Assembly (NCBI GenBank): GCA_049965455.1
Contig: JBMFWH010000035.1
Span: 1 to 14,163, forward strand
Length of the DNA: 14,163 nt
From: JAVRLB01 sp049965455
GTDB lineage: Archaea; Thermoplasmatota; Thermoplasmata; Thermoplasmatales; ARK-15
Reading direction: 5' to 3'
Positions within the stretch are counted from its first letter, which is position 1, and every line of letters begins with the position of its first letter. Shown here one piece after another: positions 7,355-14,163 of this stretch. The notes under the pieces were generated by a model. The model was not told the DNA's origin. It saw only the letters and a program-made list of their open reading frames with translations, and searched no databases. The position numbers and the translations under genes are program-made.

Positions 7355-7480
7355 TTCTGAAGTTAAGTTCTCATAAAAGCTAGTATTATGCGTAATTCTC
7401 ACTGTATTTAAAAGATAGAGGATATATTTTATTTTGTAATATAATAAATTAAAAATATATTGTATTAAAGGCACTTTCTT
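7355..7480. other. AT-rich spacer, no gene seen
   Basis: The stretch is strongly A/T-rich, without a convincing reading frame, repeat or RNA fold. It separates the gltA promoter from the possible decayed frame to its right. Confidence 0.5.
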
Positions 7481-7693
7481 TTAGATTGACACTTCATAAT
7501 CGTGACCAGTTACCACTTGTCTGATCAATTTTCCGTTTATAAAGCATGGAGAATCATTATCCCCGACCTATCCATACTTTGAAAACACAAGAAAAAACTT
7601 GTAAATGGCAATCCAAATTTCCCTAATTTCGGTAATTGATTTTTTCCCACCACTATTTAATTTTTTCTCACCCTCCACACAGCTTTTGAAGTT
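7481..7693 (-). pseudogene. Possible decayed gene fragment, unknown family
   Basis: One minus-strand frame from 7693 to the TAA at 7481-7483 reads 70 residues broken once by TAG at 7568-7570. Its text looks protein-like: ITEIREIWIAIYKFFLVFSKYG before the amber (residues 20-41), then VGDNDSPCFINGKLIRQVV and a polar end after it. No start codon, SD or upstream continuation is found; other stops precede 7693 in the same frame. I do not recognise the family. It may be a decayed gene end, or a chance open stretch in AT-rich DNA. The first reading is favoured slightly because glycine, aspartate and charged residues are well mixed rather than the Lys/Ile/Phe/Asn strings of random AT-rich frames. Confidence 0.25.
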
Positions 7694-7757
7694 CTAAAAT
7701 TTATGTCTTGAACTATGTCATAAATGCACTTAAAGAATAAGTAAGATCATAAAACAT

Positions 7758-8255
7758 TTACCAATCATAATTGTATTCGTCTATCCACTTTAAAAAATCC
7801 TCCTCACTAACCATATAATATGTTCTTAACCTCATTTCAAACCAAGATATGTCTTCACATACCTCTTTTATATCATCTAAATCTTCATCTGTAATAAAAC
7901 CTTCTTTATGAATGAATGTAAAAAAATCAGAAATTGCCCTGAGAAATGATTTTATCGTGGCGATGTTAGGATCCATGCTTTTTCTGATATACCAATTACC
8001 TAGGAATTTTCTGATCGTGTCCCCTGAAACCTCCAAAATGCTTTCTAAATCTTCATAAACAAAGACATAATTCATTATAAAATAAGCGGCCATATCAGTT
8101 CGCTTTCCGACAGTATTTTCCTTCAATCCATGAGATTTCAGATATTCAAAAAATTGATCAAAAATTATTTTAGATCTTTCCCATTGCTTTTTAGATTCCT
8201 CTTCTGAATTTTCCTGCTTGATGCATTTGAAATTGGAGAGCTTTATCATTCCCAT
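7758..8255 (-). CDS. Stand-alone SAM-like (integrase core-binding-domain-like) protein
   Basis: This is a 165-residue helical, acidic protein. Residues 27-125 resemble the N-terminal SAM-like core-binding domain of tyrosine recombinases. The helix FDQFFEYLKSHGLKENTV (32-49) has the typical pattern of FxxYLxxxGLxxxT, followed by helices around DLESILEVSGDTIRKFLGNWYI and then TIKSFLRAISDFFTFIHKEGFI (100-121). The catalytic domain (Arg...His-x-x-Arg...Tyr) is absent, so it cannot be a recombinase by itself. Similar domain-only proteins occur in archaea and bacteria with no assigned function. The start is well supported: AGGAGG (8264-8269) is spaced 6-8 bases before the first ATG. The gene stands alone, about 245 bases past the tRNA-Arg 3' end on the same strand. 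It may be a DNA-binding protein or the remnant of an integrase, but the intact frame and good SD argue that it is expressed. Confidence 0.6.
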   Translation of the reverse strand: MGMIKLSNFKCIKQENSEEESKKQWERSKIIFDQFFEYLKSHGLKENTVGKRTDMAAYFIMNYVFVYEDLESILEVSGDTIRKFLGNWYIRKSMDPNIATIKSFLRAISDFFTFIHKEGFITDEDLDDIKEVCEDISWFEMRLRTYYMVSEEDFLKWIDEYNYDW

Positions 8256-8471
8256 TTAACTGCCTCCTATATTGTTATGTATTTTTTTGTATGGCATATA
8301 TACTATTTATTTTTTATGGTGCTGAGAGATTGTTAAACAAAAAGCCAGTAAATTCTTGGCTCTTATGACTCATTCTCTATAAAATCTCTATGCTATTATA
8401 TCAGGATCATTTATAAAAAATAATTTACAGGAGTTTAGCTTTTGAACAGTATTGCTGTTCTGAGAACTGAA
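8256..8471. other. Intergenic stretch with a short hairpin
   Basis: The stretch contains the SD and AT-rich promoter region of the 7758-8255 gene, and a perfect 6-bp hairpin GAACAG/CTGTTC (8444-8449 with 8455-8460). No reading frame or RNA gene is convincing. Confidence 0.5.
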
Positions 8472-8499
8472 ATAGTATTACTATGAAAAAAAAGCAAAG
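8472..8499 (-). terminator. T-run and hairpin terminator after tRNA-Arg
   Basis: Read on the minus strand, the tRNA is followed within 6 bases by eight T residues (complement of 8486-8493). A short perfect hairpin (8472-8476 with 8480-8484, three-base loop) comes right after. T-runs are sufficient terminators in archaea. Confidence 0.55.
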
Positions 8500-8574
8500 C
8501 GGGCCCGAGGGGATTTGAACCCCTGATAGCTGGCTTAGAAGGCCAGTGCCTTATCCAAACTAGGCCACGAGCCC
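8500..8574 (-). tRNA. tRNA-Arg (anticodon UCU)
   Basis: This 75-nt cloverleaf is complete. The 7-bp acceptor stem is GGGCTCG with CGGGCCC (one G-U), and the D stem is GCCT/AGGC. The anticodon stem is CTGGC/GCCAG around loop CTTCTAA, giving anticodon TCT (reads AGA/AGG). The variable loop is CTATC and the T arm AGGGG-TTCAAAT-CCCCT. The discriminator base is G, and no CCA is encoded. It has no intron. It starts 13 bases after the pdxS stop codon on the same strand, so it may be co-transcribed with pdxS and cut out, or have its own promoter inside the end of pdxS. Confidence 0.96.
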
Positions 8575-8587
8575 TGAAAATTGTTTT

Positions 8588-9598
8588 TTACCAACCGCGA
8601 TCCTGCAGTTTCTGATCCGCCGGTATTGTCGAAATGTCCGTGCCTTTCATTGCAGACAAACCCTTAGATACCTCTGCTATTATTGTAGGATCATCATAGT
8701 GCTCTACCGCATCAACTATGGCTTTTCCGATCTCTACAGGATTTGGGGACTTGAATATTCCAGATCCCACAAATACTCCGTCTGCTCCGAGCTCCATCAT
8801 CAATGCCGCGTCTGCAGGTGTGGCAATGCCTCCCGCAGCAAAATTGACCACGTTCAACCGCCCCAGTTTCCTGATCTCTTTCAGGTTTTCATAAAGGCCT
8901 TTGTTGATCTCTTCAATTGTGTATTTTGAGAACACCACATCTCCCTTCTTAAAGGAACTGGTTTCGCCGTTAAACTCTCGAATCTGACTCTCAAGTACTA
9001 GATAGCTAGATGCATATTTTTCAGCAATGCTGTACAGATCATCATCATCCTTCAATTTCAGATCTGCTATCGCCCTGCTAACCAGTCTCATATGCCTCAC
9101 TGCCTCTATAACATTGCCGGTACCAGCCTCACCCTTCGTCCTTATCATAGCACTGCCTTCCCATATTCTTCTGACCGCTTCGCCCAGGTTCCTGGCACCA
9201 CATACGAACGGGATCTTGAACTCTCGCTTGTCTATGTGAAAAAACGGATCTGCCGGTGTTAATACTTCGCTCTCGTCAAGCATGTCTACTCCCAGCACCT
9301 CCAGGGCTTTCGCTTCTGATATGTGCCCGATTCTAACCTTAGCCATCACAGGTATTGTTACAGCCTCCAAGATCTCTTTTACCTTAAGAGGATCTGCCAT
9401 TCTAGCAACGCCTCCTGCCGCTCTTATGTCTGCGGGTACTTTTTCCAGGGCCATTACTGCAACCGCACCTGATTCCTCAGCAATGTGAGCCTGCTCTGCA
9501 TTTATAACGTCCATTATGACGCCTCCTTTCTGCATCTTAGCAAAGCCTTTCTTGATCAGGTCAGTGCCGTATCTTAATTTTGAAATATCTGCTGGCAT
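8588..9598 (-). CDS. pdxS: Pyridoxal 5'-phosphate synthase, PdxS lyase subunit
   Basis: This 336-residue (beta/alpha)8 barrel makes pyridoxal phosphate from ribose 5-phosphate, glyceraldehyde 3-phosphate and ammonia. Active-site residues are Asp30 (GGVIMDV), Lys87 (VMAKVRIGH, Schiff base with the pentose) and Lys155 (IRTKGEAGTGN). GGVARMADP (62-70) and NFAAGGIATPADAALMMELG are also diagnostic, as is the phosphate-binding GVFVGSGIFKS. It is longer than the roughly 295-residue bacterial form because of an insertion at about 180-235 (from KLKDDDD to the KYTIEEINKG region), as in other archaeal PdxS. An SD-like AAGGTG lies 7 bases before the ATG. The ammonia-making partner gene pdxT is not next to it, so it must lie elsewhere. 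tRNA-Arg follows directly. Confidence 0.97.
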   Translation of the reverse strand: MPADISKLRYGTDLIKKGFAKMQKGGVIMDVINAEQAHIAEESGAVAVMALEKVPADIRAAGGVARMADPLKVKEILEAVTIPVMAKVRIGHISEAKALEVLGVDMLDESEVLTPADPFFHIDKREFKIPFVCGARNLGEAVRRIWEGSAMIRTKGEAGTGNVIEAVRHMRLVSRAIADLKLKDDDDLYSIAEKYASSYLVLESQIREFNGETSSFKKGDVVFSKYTIEEINKGLYENLKEIRKLGRLNVVNFAAGGIATPADAALMMELGADGVFVGSGIFKSPNPVEIGKAIVDAVEHYDDPTIIAEVSKGLSAMKGTDISTIPADQKLQDRGW

Positions 9599-9696
9599 TA
9601 TTATACACCTTCATTACCTACAACTATTACATAGATATTAATTTTTTTAAACCTGGTGCCGTCTCCAATAAGAAAAAATTAATCTGCCGGTCTATA
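9599..9696. promoter_or_regulatory. Terminator of the formate dehydrogenase operon and promoter of pdxS
   Basis: Read on the minus strand, the operon's last stop is followed by TTAATTTTTTCTT, a T-run fitting an archaeal terminator. Next comes AAAAAAATTAATATC (about 9635-9650), a possible TATA region for pdxS, and then AAGGTG and the ATG. Confidence 0.4.
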
Positions 9697-10464
9697 TCAG
9701 AAGAAAAGCTCAGGTATGTCCTTCACTCTCGAATATGAAAACACGGGCCCATCCTTGCACACATAGTATCTGCCAATATTGCAATGCCCGCATATCCCGA
9801 TTCCGCACTTCATTTTTCTTTCCAGCGATAAATATATGTTGTCATCTTCCACACCCATCTTCTTGAGCTCTATCACTGAAAACTTGATCATTATTGTAGG
9901 GCCTATTATTATAAACGTGCTTTGAGCACTGGATATCCTGTGAAACAGCCTAGTAACCACTCCGACATCGCCGTTCCATCCTTTATTTGCATTGTCTACG
10001 GTCATATAAACGTTAAACATTTTTTTCCAGATTTCTAATTCCTGCTTATATACTATATCTGCTGGAGACTTGGCACCGTAAAGTAGCATCAGGTTTCTGT
10101 TATTTTTGGATAGCGAGTGTTCAATGTAAGATCTTGCGGGAGGCAATCCTATTCCGCCCGCAATGAGTACCGTTTTTTCGCCCGTTTCTGGAAATCCAGT
10201 TCCATATGGACCTCGTATCCCGATTCTGTCTCCTTTATGCATCTTATGCATTATTTCAGTTACTTTCCCCACCTTTTTAATGCTAAACAATAACCCGTTT
10301 TTACTGCTTGCTAAGGATATTGGCACCTCTCCATATCCCGCCACAGACAGCTCGTAAAACTGGCCGGGCTTTGGTACTATCTCAAACACGTTCCGGAGAA
10401 GAAAAGATTTTACGTCTGCCGTTTCCTCCTTTATATCTAGGATCTCGGTATTCAAAGGAGCCAT
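9697..10464 (-). CDS. FAD/NAD(P)/[2Fe-2S] reductase like sulfhydrogenase gamma (HydG)
   Basis: From ATG 10464 this is a 255-residue ferredoxin-reductase-type protein. Domain order: an FAD-binding barrel (PGQFYEL 33-39; EVPISLASS 46-54, as in hydrogenase gamma subunits; RGPYGTGFP 84-92), an NAD(P)-binding domain (LIAGGIGLPPARSYI 100-114; LLYGAKSPADIVY 127-139), and a C-terminal [2Fe-2S] site with Cys220, 225, 228 and 236 in MKCGIGICGHC...YVCKDGPVF. This is the HydG/PyrK-type layout. It moves electrons between NAD(P)H and the iron-sulfur partner encoded just upstream. The partner's stop lies 5 bases before the ATG; an in-frame GTG at 10473, which has GGTGA four bases before it, is an alternative start. 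It is the last gene of the operon, so it should serve the formate dehydrogenase. Confidence 0.85.
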   Translation of the reverse strand: MAPLNTEILDIKEETADVKSFLLRNVFEIVPKPGQFYELSVAGYGEVPISLASSKNGLLFSIKKVGKVTEIMHKMHKGDRIGIRGPYGTGFPETGEKTVLIAGGIGLPPARSYIEHSLSKNNRNLMLLYGAKSPADIVYKQELEIWKKMFNVYMTVDNANKGWNGDVGVVTRLFHRISSAQSTFIIIGPTIMIKFSVIELKKMGVEDDNIYLSLERKMKCGIGICGHCNIGRYYVCKDGPVFSYSRVKDIPELFF

Positions 10465-10469
10465 GCTGT

Positions 10470-11396
10470 TCACTTTTTCACCTTCTCTATTACTTCCCTG
10501 ATATCTATCTTTACAGGGCAAACTTCAATGCACCGACCACATCCCGTGCACAGGTAATACCCGTAATTCTCATAATGGAATTTGAGCTTGTGCAAGAACC
10601 GCTGCCTTAATCGCAGGTCCAGTGTAATGCGCGGATTTGCATTTCCAGCAATTCTCGTGAATCCTGCTAGAATGCAAGAGTCCCACTCCCTGAACCTCTC
10701 ATTCCCTGCATCAAACACGTCAAAACAGAAACATGTCGGGCACGCGTAATTGCATGCTCCGCAAGATATGCACCTTTCTCCGTACTCTTTCCATAGCGGG
10801 CTATTCCATTCTAAATTTTCAGCCATGTTCTTTATATTATATCTCTTCATTTTATCATACACGTTTCCAGCCATGTCCTTTGCTGTTTTCAGATCTCTTT
10901 CATCAGCAATCTTGGTGTCAGGACTTATGAAACAATCGTTAAATGATTCAATTAAGTAATGTGAACCAATATCAGTAAATTGCAATTCCACTCCCTCCTC
11001 GAGCCTAGGCCCGTAAAAAGTGGTGCAAAACCCGTATTCGCAGGGATCTGTGCATACAAAATTGAAAAAATGAACCTTGCTCCTCCTGTTATCAAAGTTG
11101 TTGTCTTTATACTCTTTTAAAAACACCTCGTCAAGCATCTTAAACGCCCTTAAGTCGCAAGATTTCACGCCTATCACAATGAGCTCTTTTGAATCATCCT
11201 TAAAAATGCTCTCGATCGCAGGATAAATCTGCTCTTTTGGTCCCAGCAAAGTTTTGACGTCGGTGAACTGTGATCCGTTGTCAAGTTTGGCAAACACGTA
11301 ATTAGATCCAACCAGCCTGGGACCCCACACTTCGTATTTTTTCAGGAGCCAGTCTATGTAGTCTCTCAAGTGCTCTTTCTCGATTTTATAGAGCAT
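10470..11396 (-). CDS. Iron-sulfur protein like sulfhydrogenase beta (HydB) / AsrA
   Basis: This 308-residue protein has two [4Fe-4S] motifs near its C-terminus: CISCGACNYACPTC (Cys209, 212, 215, 219) and CTGCGRCIEVCP (Cys283, 286, 289, 293). GVKSCDLRAFKMLDEVF (76-92) and VCTDPCEYGFC (114-124, three more Cys) are typical of HydB and of the anaerobic sulfite reductase A subunit. So are CFDVFD (224-229), REWDSCILAGFTRIAGNANPR (residues 236-256) and RQRFLHK (264-270). It should pass electrons between the molybdopterin subunit and the flavoprotein. Start choice: AAGGAG lies 8 bases before the ATG at 11396, whereas the more upstream GTG (11405) overlaps that SD. The gene overlaps the end of the formate dehydrogenase gene by 11 bases, so the two are probably translationally coupled. 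Confidence 0.87.
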   Translation of the reverse strand: MLYKIEKEHLRDYIDWLLKKYEVWGPRLVGSNYVFAKLDNGSQFTDVKTLLGPKEQIYPAIESIFKDDSKELIVIGVKSCDLRAFKMLDEVFLKEYKDNNFDNRRSKVHFFNFVCTDPCEYGFCTTFYGPRLEEGVELQFTDIGSHYLIESFNDCFISPDTKIADERDLKTAKDMAGNVYDKMKRYNIKNMAENLEWNSPLWKEYGERCISCGACNYACPTCFCFDVFDAGNERFREWDSCILAGFTRIAGNANPRITLDLRLRQRFLHKLKFHYENYGYYLCTGCGRCIEVCPVKIDIREVIEKVKK

Positions 11397-13416
11397 TATG
11401 ATCACTCCTTTTCAGCTTTACGGCCGTAACTTTCAGCTCCGGTATCTTTGCAATAGGATCCAGAGTTGGGTTCGTGATTCTGTTTGCAGGAGCCTCATAA
11501 TAATGAAACGGCATGAACAGTATTCCCTCCATAACCATGTCCGTGACCTTCGCCTTTACTTCCAGAGAACCGTAACGGGACGTTAAAATTACAGGATCTT
11601 CATTCTTGATATTATATCTTTTCGCGTCTTCAGGGCAGATCTCAACGTATGGCTCAGGCGCCTCTCGCTCCAGCGTGTTTATCTTTCTTGTCATAGTTCC
11701 AGTATGAAACTGATAGTATATTCTGCCAGTTGTAAGAATGAACGGGTACTCATTATCCGAATATTCAGATGGCTTTTTCCATTCTGATGGGATGAACCTA
11801 CCTTTTCCTATTGTAAACTTTTCGGTATGCATTATCTCGGTTCCTGTACAATCTTTTACAGGCCATTGTATCCCTTTTTCCCCGAGACATGAGTAAGTAA
11901 CGCTAGAATACTGTGGCACCAACTGCGAGATCTCGGCCATGATCTCATCTGGTTCTGAGTAAGACCAAGCATACCCCATCTTGTTCGCAATCATCTGAAA
12001 TATGACCCAGTCATTTTTAGACTCCCACAGAGGCTTTAAAAACGGAGAGATCAATTGTACTCTGCGTTCAGTGTTTGTAAAAGTGCCCAGCTTTTCAGCA
12101 AAGCTGTATGACGGCAGTACCAAATTGGCAAGCTGCGCGGTTTCGGTGAGAAATATGTCTTGCACTATTAAAAAATCAAGGCTTTTCAATGCTTTGATTA
12201 TATTCTGGTTGTCCGGCTCCGATATTACCGGATTCTCACCCATTATGTACATAACCTTAATCTTATTTTTAATAGCCTCTTCAAACATCTCGGTCAATGA
12301 TAATCCCGGCTCTTTTGGAATCTTGCAGTTCCAGTATTTTTCAAATGTTTCCCTGCCCCGGTCATCGTACACTCTCCTGTACCCGGGCAACAGGTCGCAT
12401 AACGCGCCCATGTCGCTGGAACCCTGAACGTTGTTCTGACCTCTGAGAGGTGCAATGCCCGTTCCACGGACTCCAACATTACCCGTAAGCATAGCCAGAT
12501 TTGCAATCGCCTGCACATTCTGAGTGCCCTGGGTATGCTGCGTTATGCCCATTGCGTAAAATGTAATGGACCTGGATTTTGCGTACAGGATTGCCGCCTT
12601 TTCTATCGATTCAGGATCTATTCCGGTAATTCTAGAGCCACGGTCCAGATTGTAATACTCTACTACCCTCCTGAACTCTTCAAAATTCTCAGTTCTGTCC
12701 GCTATGAACCTTTTGTTTAGAAGGTCTCTTTCTATGATTACATGAGCCATAGTGTTCAAAAGTGCAAGATCCGTGCCTGGAGTATGCCTTAAATGTATCT
12801 CTGCAAAATTTGAGAGTTGTATTTTTCTGGGATCTGCCAAGATAAGTTTTTTTCCGCCCCGCACATTATTTATTATTCTTGCCCCGATAATAGGGTGCTG
12901 CTCGGTAGTGTTAGATCCTATCACAAAATACAGGTCTGCATTGTCAATATCTGCGATAGACGTTGTCATCGCACCACTGCCGATCGTGGACATAAGTCCT
13001 TCAATAGTGCTTGCATGACAGCTTCTAGCACAGTGATCTATGTTGTTGGTATGAAAAACCTGTCTTGCAAGCTTTTGCATCAGGTAGTTATCCTCGTTTG
13101 TGCACTTTGCACTGGCCTGAAAGGCAATCGCTTTAGGGCCGTATTTATCAAGTGCTTCAGTAATCTTATTTACTGCAATGTCAATTGCATGGGCCCATGT
13201 GATCTCTACAAACTTATTGTCTACTTTCAATAACGGTTTTTTTAATCTATTATTAGAAGTAACGTAATTAATACCCTTCCAACCTTTAATGCACAATGTG
13301 CCGAAATTTATGTCATTTCTTTTTGAAGGTACAACGTTTTTTATGTCTTTGCCATCAGAAATCACAATCAGATTACAGCCCACCCCACAATACGGACAAA
13401 CGGTAGTAACTTCCAT
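11386..13416 (-). CDS. fdhA: Formate dehydrogenase catalytic subunit (molybdopterin, Cys type)
   Basis: This 676-residue member of the DMSO-reductase family is the length of single-cluster FDH-H/FdhA proteins. The [4Fe-4S] site is Cys7, 10, 14 and 42 (CPYCGVGC ... LCIKGW), with Lys44 as the usual electron relay. The metal ligand is Cys133 followed by His134 in DHCARSCHAST; selenocysteine stands there in E. coli FDH-H. RGQNNVQGSSDMGALCDLLPGY, TTGRIYYQFHTGTMTR and NPTLDPIAKIPE near the C-terminus are the cofactor-binding segments typical of FdhA. It has no twin-arginine signal, so it works in the cytosol. It oxidises formate to CO2, and the two downstream genes suggest NAD(P)+ as acceptor. The substrate is inferred from family resemblance; related uncharacterised oxidoreductases exist. 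No fdhD or cofactor genes are in view. Confidence 0.88.
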   Translation of the reverse strand: MEVTTVCPYCGVGCNLIVISDGKDIKNVVPSKRNDINFGTLCIKGWKGINYVTSNNRLKKPLLKVDNKFVEITWAHAIDIAVNKITEALDKYGPKAIAFQASAKCTNEDNYLMQKLARQVFHTNNIDHCARSCHASTIEGLMSTIGSGAMTTSIADIDNADLYFVIGSNTTEQHPIIGARIINNVRGGKKLILADPRKIQLSNFAEIHLRHTPGTDLALLNTMAHVIIERDLLNKRFIADRTENFEEFRRVVEYYNLDRGSRITGIDPESIEKAAILYAKSRSITFYAMGITQHTQGTQNVQAIANLAMLTGNVGVRGTGIAPLRGQNNVQGSSDMGALCDLLPGYRRVYDDRGRETFEKYWNCKIPKEPGLSLTEMFEEAIKNKIKVMYIMGENPVISEPDNQNIIKALKSLDFLIVQDIFLTETAQLANLVLPSYSFAEKLGTFTNTERRVQLISPFLKPLWESKNDWVIFQMIANKMGYAWSYSEPDEIMAEISQLVPQYSSVTYSCLGEKGIQWPVKDCTGTEIMHTEKFTIGKGRFIPSEWKKPSEYSDNEYPFILTTGRIYYQFHTGTMTRKINTLEREAPEPYVEICPEDAKRYNIKNEDPVILTSRYGSLEVKAKVTDMVMEGILFMPFHYYEAPANRITNPTLDPIAKIPELKVTAVKLKRSDHNAL

Positions 13417-13714
13417 ATTGACTTTTAATAGGAAACTATTACTTAACTTTTTTCTAAATTAAGGATATGGTGCAAAATTCTAAGAGTTTCAAACACTAAA
13501 TAAATTGTGTCAAATATCAATGGTTTTCAATACATAATATATGATATCATTTCTTTTTTGCAATACAGACATACCTAGCATTTTTTATCTGTCGAAGATC
13601 CATTTTATGAATTATTTATTAAATAATATTAGTTTGGACTATTTTAGACTTAGACCATATAAGAATATATAGTTTAAGGCATGTATTTTTATACTTTAAT
13701 GATATAACACATTT
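13417..13714. other. AT-rich intergenic region with palindromes
   Basis: No reading frame is convincing. It holds the promoter region of the fdh operon (minus strand; no clear SD, so leaderless start is likely). It also has a perfect 10-bp palindrome ATGATATCAT (13541-13550) and a 17-base palindrome ATTATTTA-T-TAAATAAT (13611-13627). TTTTTATA at 13686-13693 lies 25 bases before the transposase ATG and is its likely TATA box. The left end of the insertion sequence must lie in this stretch, but I cannot mark its terminal repeat because the right end is outside the window. Confidence 0.45.
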
Positions 13715-14163
13715 ATGACAAGGAAAAGAACATGGGAGGTAACGAAACACCTCTCCGATACTGAACTCATAAATGCAATAAAGAAAGAAAAGACAAGGGC
13801 AAGGATTGTTCCCAGGCTTATGTTCATAAGATTGCTCTACAAGGGTATGAGCGTTCCACAGGCATCGTCAGAGATGCAGATTTCAAAGAGACTTGGGACA
13901 TATGGCTGAAGAGATAGAATGAATCTGGAATGAAAGGGCTCATTCCACTATTTTCACTTGGAGGACCTACGAAGTTAACGGAGGAACAGATGAGCCAGCT
14001 AAGGGATGATCTTTCACAGGGATCATGGACAACTGAGGATGTGAGAAAGTACATAAAATTAAGATTCAATGTTGATTATTCCATGAGACAGGTGTCCAGG
14101 ATATTGAAGAAGTTCGGAATGCATCATGCCAAGCCCTATCCTCATGACCATAGAAGACCAAAT
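13715..14163 (+). pseudogene. Broken IS630-family transposase, cut by the window edge
   Basis: The intact 5' part (64 codons) starts MTRKRTWEVTKHLSD and continues through a helix-turn-helix, RLLYKGMSVPQASSEMQISKR, typical of IS630-type transposases abundant in Thermoplasmatales. The frame then breaks: reading one base earlier from 13897 restores DIWLKR, then an amber TAG at 13915-13917 where Trp is expected. After it, NESGMKGLIPLFSLGGPTKL runs on to FNVDYSMRQVSRILKKFGMH, HAKPYPHD and HRRPN at the edge. The simplest history is loss of one G in the run at 13895-13897 plus a TGG-to-TAG change. The DDE catalytic domain lies outside the window. The copy is inactive unless both lesions are suppressed. 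Confidence 0.85.

Noticed and set aside
7332..7523. Near-direct repeat CACTTGTC(C/T)G at 7332-7341 and 7514-7523
   Set aside because: There are only two copies in very AT-rich DNA, far apart; likely chance.
7588..7603. Short hairpin ACAAG/CTTGT
   Set aside because: A five-base stem of low complexity inside a possible decayed frame; not enough for a feature.
10308..10610. Plus-strand open frames across the fdh operon
   Set aside because: They are antisense shadows of well-identified genes, without promoters or SD sites.
13541..13627. AT palindromes as CRISPR-like or origin repeats
   Set aside because: Each occurs once, with no regular array, no origin-binding-type repeats, and no initiator gene nearby.

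Overview
This window looks like chromosomal DNA of a Thermoplasmata archaeon (Thermoplasmatales or a close relative). The strongest reason is the citrate synthase, whose sequence follows the Thermoplasma acidophilum enzyme as I remember it almost end to end. Other archaeal marks are the XPB-Bax1 repair pair, PdxS with its archaeal insertion, TATA boxes about 25 bases from start codons (leaderless transcripts), T-run terminators, and a tRNA without an encoded CCA. The placement comes from reading only; no database was searched.

Layout. The left edge (1-105) holds what appears to be the last codons and right-end hairpin of an IS200/IS605-type tnpB element, inserted just past the stop codon of a metallo-beta-lactamase-fold hydrolase (119-733, minus). 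Next is a lysine 6-dehydrogenase/saccharopine-dehydrogenase-like oxidoreductase (824-1873, minus). The stretch 1990-2260 holds no protein gene but carries a well-formed candidate RNA gene: a TATA box followed by three hairpins, each immediately followed by ACA, with ACA boxes 68 and 69 nt apart. This is the architecture of an archaeal H/ACA pseudouridylation guide RNA. A leaderless CPA-type cation/proton antiporter follows (2278-3495, plus) and overlaps, tail to tail, the end of bax1.

The minus-strand block from 7284 down to 3475 is citrate synthase, then XPB helicase, then Bax1 nuclease. The last two overlap and form the archaeal helicase-nuclease repair module. The stretch 7285-7757 is AT-rich, with a promoter and inverted repeat for citrate synthase and a possible decayed reading frame. 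A 165-residue stand-alone protein resembling the SAM-like core-binding domain of tyrosine recombinases lies at 7758-8255. It is followed by tRNA-Arg(UCU) (8500-8574) and pdxS (8588-9598), all on the minus strand.

The right third is a three-gene minus-strand operon, 13416 down to 9697: a molybdopterin/[4Fe-4S] formate dehydrogenase catalytic subunit, an iron-sulfur protein like sulfhydrogenase beta (HydB), and an FAD/NAD(P)/[2Fe-2S] reductase like sulfhydrogenase gamma (HydG). Together they suggest a soluble formate:NAD(P)+ oxidoreductase that borrows the hydrogenase diaphorase module; no hydrogenase gene is seen. The window ends in a broken IS630-type transposase (13715 onward), which has one frameshift and one amber codon.
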